64,000 nt of DNA from Chloranthus sessilifolius. Lineage: Eukaryota; Streptophyta; Magnoliopsida; Chloranthales; Chloranthaceae. Shown here piece by piece: positions 43,069 through 54,909 of this stretch; the first letter of the stretch is position 1, and the number at the start of each line of letters is the position of its first letter. A program made the translations under genes and the position numbers. Location of the stretch: assembly GCA_021018995.1 (NCBI GenBank), contig CM037598.1, positions 48,871,185 to 48,935,184 on the forward strand. The letters are read 5' to 3'. The notes beneath the pieces are model-generated. The model saw only the letters and a list, made by a program, of their open reading frames with translations, was not told where the DNA came from and made no database searches.

Positions 43069-45893
43069 ATGACTGACAAAGCCCCATTTGTGGAAAACCT
43101 ACTTGCCATGTTGAACCCCCCACCTACTGACCTCCTCAGAGCAACAAGAAAATTAGTGAGGATTGCTTAGGCATCCACTGTGGAGGGCACTGATGCCCCT
43201 GTACCCCCATCTCAAAACCCTAAGAAGAAGGCTGCCCTAAAGATGAGGGTAAGGACTGCCACTCTGAGCCCTAAAAAGTCTAAGAAAAAGAAGAAGGGCA
43301 AGGAGGTTGTCCCTGAAGTTAATCCCTTGACAAGTCCTAGTGATTTTATGGTTGCCATTAAATTAGAGCCCGAGACTGCCTTTGATAAGACATTTTTTTA
43401 GAAGGAGCCCTTGACTGCCCCACCTAAAGAATTTCTGACCACGGCCTCCTTGGTATCTCTGCTTTCCTAGGTTAGTCCAGCCATTCTATCAGAACATCAG
43501 GGTTAGGAAAGATAAGGATGAAAACCCTGTGTTGCTAATCCTAGTAGATTATTTTGAAATGTTAGTGGATCCATCTGTGATAACCCAAGTCCTAGGGATA
43601 CCAGCTACCTACAACCCAGAGTGTACCTTGGGAGCACCTCTAACTGCCGCCATTGCTATCATTGTTGAGAAGATAACACAAGGGAAGAAGGCTTCTAGAG
43701 ACTCCATCAGGAGGAGAGACTTGGAGCCCAATCTACTTTTCATGGATCATGTTCTAAGAAAGAACATCTATGCGACTGGGCACCAACAGGAGAGAAGGGC
43801 ACCCATAGCTAATGCCATCTATAGCTTCTCTAGGGGGCATTGCTTTGATGCTGCCCGGCTGATCTTTGATGGAATGATGGACATTCATCTGAAGATGTAA
43901 AAGAAGCAGAAGCCCCATGCACTACCATATAGCAGACTTATCACAGCACTGCTAAAAAAAGGGGGTTATCAGTTGCAGATGGGGGAGGAGACAGAGACAC
44001 TGCCACCTATTCAGTTTGGAAAGAAGCTTTGGGGGACTAGTCTAACAATGGTGAAGAAAAAGAAAGATCAGAAGGCTGAGGCAGCCCCCACCATCTAAGA
44101 AGCACAAGTAGCAGTTGCTGCTACACCAGATGCTCCTACTGCTACCAGCTCAGCCATCCCACACACCACCACTCAACCTTCCATCATCACCACCAACCCA
44201 ATGCCTGTTCCTCCTCCACCCACATTTCCATCCCCTAGATCTTCCACAATCCCCATCCCCACCATTTCTTCATCAGCCCCTTCCAAAAAAACCACCCCTA
44301 TCCTTGTGCCCAACCTCAGTCAATCCACATTTTCTTTCACTTTACCCACTCCCACAATTATAAGAACATACGCAAAGAAACCCTCTTAACCATCCAAAGC
44401 AACAACCACATCCCAACCCACTACCACACCTGAGCCTACTCCTAGTTCTATACCCATCACCTTACCCCAAACCACCTACACACCAGACCTCACACCACAA
44501 CCTATTCCAAGCCCTGACCCCATTCCATTAACCTGACCTATACCAACCTTTGAACTCATAGACATTGAGCCAACCATAATCAGTGATCACGTTGAACCTA
44601 ACCCTAGTGCCTCACTTGACCATTTTTTCCTCCCTTGACCATTCCATTCCAATTTCCCCCACCCATGATCATGACCACCTCATATCTAAGGGGCACATTG
44701 CCATGATGGACTCCATTATGGAGGAAATCAGGTATGAGTACGCACCTCTTCCTGATTCACCACAGTATACCCATTTCACCCCTGCCCCAACTTCCTAACA
44801 ACCTACACACTTTAACCATGCCCCATCTTCCCCTTTCAAACCAATTTCAACCTCCCAGCCATCAACCTCAGCCATCCCAGATCCTTTACCTCAAATACTT
44901 ACCCTCCTAACCTCACTTCAAACCCAACTATTACCCAACACCTAAAACAAGGCCACACTCCAAACTAGCCTACAATTCATCCATTCAACCTTACATTCCT
45001 CTACCCCCTCAAGCTAGCTACCATCATCTTCACCCAGACCTGATCCTGTTCCCCCTACCTCACCTCAGCCACTACCTTTTGTGCTGACAGTAGCTGCTGC
45101 CACACATACCCACATTGAGCCTGTGTAGTTGCCCCTTATTCAACCCCCCTGGCCTCTACCTCCAAACAAACCCATTTTGAGGTAGAGGAACTACCCCTCC
45201 TTCTCCCTGCCTTTACCTCTGCATTTACACAAATTGTAGAAGAGGAACTATCTAGCCTACCCACATTTACATTTACTTTTACCCAGACAGACCCTGAGCC
45301 TCAGAAGATGGTTCCTATCCCACCGACCTTCACCTTTATCCACACTCAGACTGAGCCCAGTGAGGAGGAACTGACACCCACCCTTCCACCTCCATCATCC
45401 TTCCCATTATCATCAGCCACTCCTTCCCATAGATTACTGAAAGGGCCATTATTCTTACTTTCTCAAATCCAATGCCCCCATTTTTCACCCTCAAAAGAGA
45501 AATGGATGAAAACCCTTACATCAGGAGGGATGTCATTAGAGGGATGGATGAGCTCAACACAAGGGTAAAGCAGCCATTAGTAGCTGAGATTGTTCAGCTG
45601 TAGCTAGACCATAGAGTTGAAAAGAGGCAACTAGAGCAAGCTATGCTGCAAGCCCTAAAATTATACCAACTGTACAAGGAAAAGGTAGAATGGTTGGTAA
45701 AGGCTACAGACACCCTCCAAGCAATAATCTCGGTCATGAAGCCAACCTCAGCAATAGCAGTGCCAATCAAGGAGCCTTCTCGACAATAGGACAGCAACAA
45801 GCCCATGAAGCCAACATGCCAAAAGAACCAAGGCTGCTGCTGCCAGTGTTGACACTGTAAAGAAAGAGAAGAACAAATATTAAGAAAAATATA
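43069..45893 (+). pseudogene. Element E env-like post-pol ORF, degraded
   Basis: Start ATG at 43069 (MTDKAPFVENLLAML). A strongly basic run (SPKKSKKKKKGKE), then AFDKTFF, the core (about 43708-43960: RRRDLEPNLLFMDHVLRKNIY to LPYSRLITALL), a long Pro/Thr/Ser-rich middle and a helical C terminus (ENPYIRRDVIRGMDELNTRV, EKRQLEQAMLQALKLYQLYKEKVEWLVKATDTL) ending KKEKNKY at 45893. TAGs at 43168, 43399 and 43467 replace Gln. Several frameshifts lie in the Pro-rich part. The C-terminal end differs from the acidic Ser/Asp tail of A and B. No membrane segment seen. Function unknown. Confidence 0.78.
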
Positions 45894-47877
45894 ACTGACA
45901 ATCTGATTTTGTCTTGAGCTCCGACCTAGATACAAATTAGTTTAGGTTGTAGTGTTGTCAGTTGTACTTAGAGGCTGTAATTATTTTTTGTCTAGGTAGC
46001 TTTTTGTAATTTCATTGTTGTGCTTTACTACACTTTGTTGTCTGTTTGTTTTGTAACTGTTGTATTTAGTTCTTGTAAATGGAAATTTCTTTTTCTTGTG
46101 TGTCTTACTTGCTTTGCTATCACATTTATAATTTATGTGCAAGTTAGTTTCATGTTTTGTACTGATAATTTTAAATTGTATCCTGCTACCCCTAATGTCT
46201 TATTCTTTGCTACAGTGGGGACACTGTTCCTTATAGGTTTGGGGGTATGGTAGGGTAAGCCAATGATGTAGTTAACCTAAGTACAACAACTTTGATTAAG
46301 TGTGTAATAAATAGAGTGGAACCCACCTAAACAATGTGAAAATGAGGAAATTTAAAACTGATGTAGACTGTTGAAAATTGAGTTCCATTAGAAAACTAAA
46401 CACTTCCATGAGGTGAGAATAAAGAGAAACCTTTCACAATCAGAACTTAGTGAACCAGTAAGGAGAGAATAAGGTGAAAGCATTCCTATGAGTTCAATTA
46501 AAGACCATATCCAGTGAACTTTGAGCCTGTAAAATATTTTTTTAGGAGTGTCTTTGGAAACTTTTCTGCTCTAAGGGTTGACAGATTCAACCTCTTTGCA
46601 CTAGAAGTTAGGCACCCCAAGTTGAAACTGTTTGACAGTAATCATGACACTAAGGAGATGATCAAGGCCTTCATTTGGTTAGTTTGAGCCTAAAGTACCA
46701 ACCCATTGAAGCTATCCTTTTACATACATCCTTTGAGCCTTAAATTCAATTTTATCTGTAAGATACACCAGAGTACTTGTACCTAAACCTGTAGACCTAA
46801 TTAACCTTACCCTCACTCTAAGAATTTAGAAGGTAAAGGAGAAGGAGATGAAGGTAGATAAGTTGGGTTCAACATTTGGTGAATGAAGGAGAGAAGTAAC
46901 ATGTGGATAGCAATTTATCTGTGGGATAGTATGGTATTTCATAAAAATAAAAATAAATAAAAAAAGAAAAAGAAAAAAAGAAAAATAAAAAAGAAACAAA
47001 TAAAAAGAGAAGTCAAAAGGATAGCTTCATCTGAAAATTGAAAGGAAGAAGAGACACTAGCCACTTTGAATTTGAAAAATGTCTATGAAGATGAAGTATG
47101 ATAAATTCAAGAAGGTGAAGTCATGAATCACCTCCTTACCTTGCTGATTTCTCTGTTTGAATCCCCTTTATCCCTTCCATTCTTTTCAAACCTCAACCAT
47201 AAGCCACATTACAACCCTTGTAAAAGACCTTCTTGATCCTAAGTAAAGTGAGTTGTCATGTGGAGATAAAGGAATGTTTGATTTATGGTGAGAAGTGCTT
47301 AATGATGTCAGAAATGAGCAGCAACTGCCTATGCTCATGCTTTCAGACCCATTTGGGGTTTGTAACTACTCTTGAGCTTGGGTGAACTGAAACACCTTTT
47401 AAATTCATTTGTGAGAGGAAACCCTGGTGAGCATTGGGTTTGAGATTGAACTTGTTGGGTATTGTTTGAACCTAATTTTGGAATCATTGGTAAGCTTAGT
47501 ACTAGTTTGTACACGGTGTTTCTTGTTGTCAGTTGATTGGTTTGATAAGTATACATGCATGATTTAGGTGTTAATTGTTGGCATTCAATGTCTTGAAACT
47601 CCTCAAATTTGAAAGATCAAAAGTGGACAGATACTCTATTGTTGAAAATTGATTTGATCATGTTTGCACTTTATTTAAATATTATTCATTGAGAAGTTTG
47701 TGGGTATCTTCCCTCAGGAGACTTCACTCCTCCACTAGGGATCACCTTGGAGTTTAAAAGGATAAATGTATAAGCTAAATACATCTGTGCTCCCTACGAA
47801 AGTGGCATTTAAATTTTTAGAGTAGTTATTTAAATTTTACATTGCTCGAGGACTAGCAAAGATTAGGTTTGAGGGTA
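45894..47877 (+). other. Element E 3' UTR
   Basis: No credible gene. Internal polypurine-like tract at 46236-46250, an A-rich low-complexity run (about 46941-47012), a piece conserved with A and B near 47250, and the terminal block 47691-47877 with hairpin arms TTGCT (47842-47846) and AGCAA (47855-47859) before the polypurine tract. Confidence 0.7.
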
Positions 47878-49628
47878 TGTTAAGATTGAAAAATACCATT
47901 TTTCACCTCTAAACCTAGCCTTTACTACTCCTTGGAGCCATTTAATAATCCTCTTTTGAGTTTGTTTTATAGTTAAAAATAAATTTGTAGCTTCATACAA
48001 CAGTCATGTTTTGGAGGCCAAGAAGAGAGAGATTAAAGCCAAGGGCTGCAGTTGATGGAAGAACAAAGGATACACCAGGGTGGTACACACCATGGTGACT
48101 AATTTCGATGCTAAGGTGGGCCCTAGAAGCCAGATGGATGAAAGAAAGATGGGCTAAGCAGAGAACACTGCTGCAGTAGCATGTGCACTGTAGCAGAGAT
48201 GAGAAATGTCAAACTCGCGCAACCCACACCTAGTTCAATTTGGCCTGAAAAGCCCCCTCGCGCAGCTCTTGCTTAGCTCAAGCCCACAATAGTAAATGAG
48301 CTCGCATAGATCTCATGTAGTGCACTACAACAGACTCAAATCTCGCACATGTCTCACGCAGCTTAAGAGGAGAGAGAGCCTTAGAAAATATTCTCTCGAA
48401 GCTCTCACACAGATCCCATGCATTTCAAAGAGAAAGCCAGCCACGTGAGATGTGCATTCGATCCTGGCGATCAACCCCGAAGAACTCAAAAGATCCTTGC
48501 GACAGCCTAGCGAGATGCAATTCAGCCCAGCGAGGTCCTCGCGACTTGATCCACCTAGAGAACCATTTGCGCGAGCTCTGCTACTCAATACAAAAGGGAC
48601 CTCACGAGGCTCATTCAATTGCAAGTACATCCACATGGCAGCTTCATGAGAGGCCAAAATGCAGCACTCATCCACGCAAAGCTTGGGATCCCCACTTCTC
48701 AGTCCATACACAGGGACACTTTGGGAATTTCCCCACTTCTAGGGCACACATCTCGAGGTTCTAACCCATTTCCCACTTCCCGAGCCATCCAAGGGTCACA
48801 ATTGGGCCACGTCTTCAAGCAACAATTAGGGTTTTTCTCTTCTATGCTCCTATTGGCCAAGGTAGTGAGAGACTTTATATTTAAGCTATAATGTTTTAGA
48901 AGATATCCATCTGATCTTTAACCTAAATTGGCTATGAGCTCGAGAGTGTTTAGGTAATTAAGGTCGAGGTTAGATCATCTATTTTTCTTTTCTTCTTCCT
49001 TAGCTCAGCATTTGCTGGCTAACATCTTTTGTAAGTAGATAGTTTATTTTAGTTTGCAATGGGTTTTGAACGAACTTGGGGGTTGATTTGAGCTTCTGCA
49101 CTGGCTATTACTTTGAAGGCAGACATTGTAAGTTTCATTTTTATCAATGCAATGCCATTCTTATAGCTTAATCGAATTTTTATATTTTCTATGTTTTGCA
49201 CATGAACTTCTATGGATTTGATGCACCCATGGCTGCTTGAGCTTGTAGCCCTGTAACCATAGTTGCCGCAGTAGTTATCCTGTTCTATTTCATCATTTGT
49301 GAGGAAGATAACTTCTTGGATAGCCTATGATCATTTAAGTGGATAGACTATAGCCCTAAGGCTGGTCTAAATCATAGATCAGAGATAGATTCTTCTTCTC
49401 TGTACTTGGGCTAGTAGCCAAGTGAGAGATAGTTGCAGATCCAAACTCTCCTTTGTGTTGTAATGACATTTTTAGATTTTACATCTAATATTCTATAGAG
49501 ATTACAGACTTGTGAGCTAGGTCATTGCAGGCCTTTTGTAGCAATGACCAGTTGAGTCTAAGAACCCATTCAACCTCTAATTATCTGTGGTTTCCACTAA
49601 AATTTCAAGGGTTGTTTGCTCCTATCAA
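47878..49628 (+). repeat. Element E 3' LTR, truncated
   Basis: Starts TGTTAAGATTG and follows the 5' LTR to CCTAT(C/G)AATG, where it switches to element G. Retains the part deleted from the 5' LTR, including more CTCGCG motifs (48210-48620) and a TATA-like TTTATATTTAAG near 48874. One copy of hairpins 2 and 3 (49320-49351, 49404-49423). Confidence 0.88.
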
Positions 49629-51734
49629 TGACAAGGTGCGGAAGAGGCAAGCTTTTGCTAAAGGAGGTGGCCTACCTTTTTGCAGACTCATCACATGTCT
49701 GCTTAGGACTGGGATATATAGGATTAAGGAATCTGAACCGATGGAGAAGCTCACCTTTAAATTGTATGGTAAGCGAGAATGGTCAACCAGCCTCACATTG
49801 ATTAAGAAAGGTCAACCAGTTGAAGGGGAGGTGGCTGAGAAGACAACCACTTCCGTGGCAGCAGAGACTCCTGCAGAGATACCCTTAGCCACCCCCCCAC
49901 CCACCATACCTGTCCCACTGCCCACACCTCCACCCACTTTGCTTTTTCCATTTGTATCAGTCCCTCCTCAACCAGACATTCCGCCATCCACCTCTGAACC
50001 TGTTTTACCTCCACCCACCTCTTAGGTCCTCCACCCTGACATCCTAGAACCTCCCACATTATCCGAATTTACCCCTACCATCCCTCCTCCACCCAGTACC
50101 CAACCCATTTCTACTTCTCCCCCATCTCCAACCCCTCTGCATCCACAGGGTGTGGACCTGTTCACCACTTCTGGGTTCACAGCCCTCATTACCTCAATTG
50201 TGGAGGATGTCGCTCATGAGTACACTCCACTTCCTGACTCCCCACACCCCACTCCTCCTCACTTTCACCATGCACCATCCTCTCCCTTCCAACATGTCCA
50301 TGCACCAGCCCCTTCAACTCCCACCAGGCCAGACACCCTCACTCAAATCCTTTCCATCATCCAATCCAATCCATTCAATCCCAATTAGCCATCAACACCG
50401 ACACCCAAACACTGATGATTTCATGTCTCCAATCAATTCAATCCACCTTATCCCATCCTCTTCCGCTCCTCAACCCCCTCACCTATCCCCCCCTGTTTCA
50501 CCAATACCCACACCACACCACGCCGCTGCTTAGCCTGAGGAAGTAGCCGTATCCGCTCCCCCTATACTTTCCTCCCCACAGGCCACTTTACCCTCATCCC
50601 CAGATTTATTGGCCTCCCCAACAGCTAAATCCCCTGTTCCCTTCGCCACCCCCCGCACCTATTTTCCAGGACGCCTCCACCCAAATTGATCCATGGGAGG
50701 ATCTGCTTCTTTCCAGCCCCTCTACATCCACTACACCCTTGTCCTTGCCTATTGTCCTTCGCCAATCCATGTACATACCCCCTTACCTTACCCTCTTGTA
50801 TGCAATGTGGGATAACCCTTACATCCATAGGGATGTCTTGAGAGGTATGGCTGTAATTCGAGCCTCCATTGAAGCCCCTTATGAGGAGAGGATTGCCAAC
50901 ATCGAATTGGAACATCGAATTAAACTTCGTGATATCTCTCAAGGGTGGTCTAAAATCCTGACTCGTTATGACTCAGCAAAACACGTCGCAGCGGCTGAGA
51001 GTCTCATTGCCAGATATGAGAAGAAGAATTCTGAGCTTCTCAAGAAAAAGTTAGCAAATGATCAAGAGATCCTCAAGGCCACAAAAGAACTATTTGATGC
51101 CAACCTGCTCTATGCTGCCAAACAGATTGACATACTGGAGAAAAAGGTTACTTCCCTTACCTCTCAGCCATTCCAACTCACCCCTCTTGCCATCGTCCCT
51201 CCTCCAGCACCTCCTGCCTCGCAACCCTCCCCCCCCCTTCAACTCAACCTCCTCCAACCCCCCCTGTGGATGTGCACCCTCCTCCTGCCCAGGAACCCCC
51301 CCCCCACTGAAACTACCCCTCAAAAACCTAAAAGGGCTCCCCCCAAGAAGAAAGCCACTTCCAAACAACCTGCCTCCTCTGCTGCTCCTGCCAAGAAAGG
51401 GAAGGGGCCTGTTGCCCAGTCTAAAACAACCTCTTCCACCCAGCCCCCTACCCAACCTGCTGCCCCTTACATCTTAATCATAAAGGCCGAACAAAGGAAG
51501 ACTGCTGTAGCTCTTGGTTTGGATCCCACTGCCTTTTTTCCTTCTGATTCCGATTTCGATTCCGATTTTGCTATTGCTATCGATCCCAAAGGAAAACAGC
51601 CTGCTGCCCAGTCTGAAGAGGCACCAAAGAAACCACAATCGAGGGCTAAATCTAAAGGCAAAGCTCCCTTATCCAAGGATGAGCTGAAAAACTTGGCTGA
51701 CCTCTACGATTGGCCAGATGACACCTGCAAATAG
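49625..51734 (+). pseudogene. Element G env-like ORF, 5' truncated
   Basis: Starts within the core (DKVRKRQAFAKGGGLPFCRLITCLL), then KLYGKREWSTSLTLIKKG, a Pro-rich middle with TAG at 50023-50025 and 50386-50388, a frameshift, and an open stretch of 331 codons (50739-51734). That stretch has NPYIHRDVLRGMAVIRASIEAPYEE, a long coiled coil (about residues 60-145), basic Pro/Lys/Ala-rich repeats (PKKKATSKQ, KKGKGPVAQ) and an acidic piece (PSDSDFDSDF), ending LADLYDWPDDTCK. It is the longest open frame of the window and the least decayed env-like C terminus. No membrane segment. Function unknown. Confidence 0.75.
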
Positions 51735-51894
51735 CTATGGCATCTTGTTGTTTTAGTTTCTTCTCCTTCTGTCATGTACATATTTGGCATTATAATACAT
51801 TTTGTCTTCATGTAGATTTTCTATATATATATTTTTTTCCCCCATACCTCCACTTAATTTCATGCTGCTCATAGTGGGGACACTGTTTAGTTTA

Positions 51895-51909
51895 GGTTTG
51901 GGGGCATGG
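51895..51909 (+). promoter_or_regulatory. Internal polypurine tract-like motif, element G
   Basis: GGTTTGGGGGCATGG about 160 bp after the env-like stop, preceded by AGTGGGGACACTGTT as in E. Same place as in A, B and E. Confidence 0.55.
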
Positions 51910-52075
51910 CATGGATGCCAATAAACTAGTTAATTGTAGTACAACCAAGTTGAAAAGGAATAATTGAAAAGAGAATGAATTCACCGCATATTTGTTGTTA
52001 AGAAAACAAAAAAACCATTTGCAACTGAAGCAAGTTGAATTTTTAACATTTTTCATGAAGCAAATGTCAAGAACA

Positions 52076-53290
52076 ACATCTTCGTCAAATACACGGCATG
52101 CCTCATTTAAGACTGGCAATGTCTCAAAGTCTCCAATAGCATCGCTTCAACAGCACGGAATCTTGGCTTCAACAGCAAAGTCTCAAACAACATCTCTAGT
52201 CCACTTCCAATTCTTCCAAAATAAATAAAACTACAGCAATCCATAAATCCGTTTAAAGGGGTAGAGAAGTCCCAAACAATCTGATCCTCGTTCCAAGAGA
52301 TGAAATCATCTCTTTGCATAGCTTACCCTAGGGCTCCCATTGGGGGTTATGCTGAGTTGGTACAATTGGACCCCAATTGGTGAGCATTAATCTTGATAGT
52401 CCATGTGTAACAAATGCAGTCACCTATCATAAATAATTGATGTGTGATTCTCGTTAAAATTAATATAGCACCTAACAAATGCATAGGACGTCAGATTAGT
52501 CTAAAATTAACATGCCCACCTAACAAATTAATATAGCACTTCTATCATTGAAATTAATATGCCCAATGACTGGGCTGAGGCCGATTGTTGACTTTACAAT
52601 TAAAAGCGAATTGATAAACTTGCTGACAGTATGGTTAACAAATGCATTACAACCTGAAAGAACCATCTATGGATAAAAGTTACAGCTTACCAGCTCATAG
52701 AGGCTAAAACCCAATGAAATACAAATCTATTATAAACAAACAGAGTTACATTTAATGAATAAACCATAAGGACAAAACAAAAAAATTAATCGCACACATC
52801 CTTGTTCCAAATTATCCAATAGATCGGTAAGTCTTAATACGGTATTCCACTACATCCATTGATCCCAAACACAAAGTTCAAAAGTCATGCTAATATCCCA
52901 AAAAATAATTTTCATCTCCATAAAAAATAATATCCACTTTGAAAAAACAACCAAATAAAACATGCATATCTCACAAAGTAATATCATGAATGATAGCCCT
53001 AAAATCAACTTGAAATGACATAGTTGCAACAACGGCAAGGCAAAAATCTGCATAAAATAGGTCTTTGCGAGCAGCTCCTTCGAAGGATCTCAGCAATTAT
53101 AAATTTGTTGTATTTAAAGTCCGTAGAAGGACTGGCATTACAACTCAGACTAGTATTGCATCCCACCTACAGGACAAGCCAAAAAGAGAATGATAAAAAG
53201 AATATTAGAGATACAACATGGTAAAATCAATTGTTTATAAAAATATAATAACATAACCAAAAATACATGGCAAAGGATACAATTGATGCA
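52076..53290. other. Unassigned sequence between G and the CACTA genes
   Basis: AT-rich, about 1.2 kb. I recognise no gene, LTR or terminal repeat. Parts near 52440-52570 repeat ACCTAACAAAT and ATTAATATAGCAC words. The left end of the CACTA element would be expected here but was not found. Confidence 0.4.
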
Positions 53291-54606
53291 TTATACCTGC
53301 CTCATTAGATCTTGAATAGTTGCTCTATACTCTCTACTCTCCCTTTCTCAAATTTTCTCTCTTTCCTCATAGAGTTGCATTCTCTAATTCAATGCAACGA
53401 TCTCATCATTGGATGACGCCGAGCATGACCTATTGCAATTGGAAGTTGACCTACACAAACTAGTGCGGGTTGGTCCCAATCCATAGCTCCGTACACGGCC
53501 ACGTTTGTCTTTTCCAAAAAACTTTGAGATTGCATCATTTGGACCGTCTGAAATTTTGTTAGTATCCTTACTTAAAATGTTATCTAACTCGATTTGTAAT
53601 CATGTACATTGTTGTTTTCATAATTTTAAATATAACTCATTCAATTTAAGTATATATATCATTAATACTTACCATCTTCTCTGCCACTTTGTTATTTGCC
53701 GGTGCACCATCTTTATGCTTGTGAGTTATAACAAAATGTTCTGCTCTCGTAGGTGATTTTTGTGACTCACTCTTAGCTCACTATAGAACAGAGTTGAAGG
53801 AAATCATAATCATTAATGACGAGATATACACAAATGTGAAAAAGACATAATAGTGAAACACTTACCTCTTCATCACAGATTCATGCGAAACATTTTGATC
53901 CAGTTGTATGAGGTAAGCTCTATTTAGAGCGATTTATTTTATTCCTTTGACTTCTTTGCTATATTGCACTAATTATTTATTATTCAATAGTTTATAAATA
54001 AGTCAAATATTTTTTTCAAAGACTATATAGACGACAAAATACCTTTCTTTCTTTCGAATTTCAAAAGTGGATGAGAACGTCCCATTGGTCCTTAACAACT
54101 TCTTTAGGGCACTCACTAATTCGTTCCTCATCAGTTGAATGTTTTATGAAGTGCTTTGCCTTCAAGTAACATTTATAATCTCTCCACTTCTTTGCAATAG
54201 ATTTCATTACAAAATCTCGAAGTCTCTCATCAATATCGAATTTCTCCTATAATACAAAAATATTTATATAGTTGATATAGATAGTTGCTATGATGGAGAT
54301 AAGTTGGGAACAGAAAAAAAAAGCCATTACTAGAATTGCATTCCACGATAGCTCTTTTCCTTTAGCATTGACATTATCCCAAGACGGTGAATCGAGGGGT
54401 AACTTTTGCCCGACTCTAGCCATTATGCGACAATAATTTGTTAATTTGCTAGCGTGTTTCCCAATCACTTGGCCTTTATGATTGACACCAACTTTTAATT
54501 TTTCTCCCTCTCCCAATCCTCTTAGGTAGAGGCACCTTATTCGACCACGTCCCTTCCTTTTTGGGGTTGAGTCACCCTCCCTAGATGCTTCTTGAGTAGG
54601 AGCCAT
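53291..54606 (-). pseudogene. TNPD-like second CACTA gene (plant transposase, Ptta/En/Spm type)
   Basis: Start ATG at 54606 (MAPTQEASREGDSTPKRKGRGR). Four exons can be proposed from GT-AG sites: 54331-54606, 54053-54246, 53673-53780 and 53291-53547. Exon 1 carries KLKVGVNHKGQVIGKHASKLTNYCRIMARVG, exon 2 KFDIDERLRDFVMKSIAKKWRDYKCYLKAKHF and VVKDQWDVLI, exon 3 SPTRAEHFVITHKHKDG, exon 4 KRGRVRSYGLGPTRT and a C-terminal coiled coil. This order is that of the plant transposase family PF03004. In En/Spm the second protein binds element ends. Visible damage: TGA for Trp in exon 2 (LIHF-stop-NSKE) and two stops in exon 4. It follows the transposase gene on the same strand. Confidence 0.75.
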
Positions 54607-54909
54607 CTGAAAAATATATATTAAAGAATTGGTAGGAACATGTAACTTACAAAGAACTATTCAAATGTTAGTTATTGAAAAAATTATATTTATTCAATAT
54701 ATATGTATATATATTAAAAAAAATAAGTCGAGTAACACTAAAGTAGAACCTATAAAAAACTCAAGTAGCACCCACAATAATCATGTTATAGCATCTGGAA
54801 TAATTAAAAACAATTTAAAAAAATCTTGGAACTCAGAAACAACCCAGGTCATTTACAACAATTACACACTTCCATCCGTTTCAACATCATCATCTGATTC
54901 TGAAGGAGC

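Larger units (their letters stand above)
34227..49628 (+). mobile_element. Element E: Athila-type retrotransposon with truncated 3' LTR
   Basis: 5' LTR (34227-35987), tRNA-Asp primer site, gag, pol, env-like ORF, 3' UTR and 3' LTR (from 47878). It sits inside the C env-like ORF. GCAGG at 34222-34226 would be the left target duplication; the right one is lost because the 3' LTR breaks off at about 49628. E has the best preserved pol in the window. Confidence 0.9.
49625..52075 (+). mobile_element. Element G: Athila-type fragment (env-like ORF and start of 3' UTR)
   Basis: Begins inside an env-like core at the break of the E LTR, runs through the rest of that ORF and its internal polypurine tract (51895-51909), then loses similarity to A and E at about 52075 (after CATGAAGCAAATGTCA). 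No LTR. It overlaps the part already present in C, so it is not the missing end of C. Confidence 0.75.

Noticed and set aside
48450..48891. Open frames in the E 3' LTR
   Set aside because: They lie in the U3 motif array, overlap on both strands and are not kept in the 5' LTR.
51992..52228. Ser/Thr-rich frame after element G as a captured host exon
   Set aside because: Half of it is G UTR sequence; the rest has no splice support or recognisable homology.
52848..52857. CACTACATCC as the left CACTA terminus
   Set aside because: Only CACTACA matches the right end (CACTACAAAA), and the three bases outside (TTC) do not match TGT.
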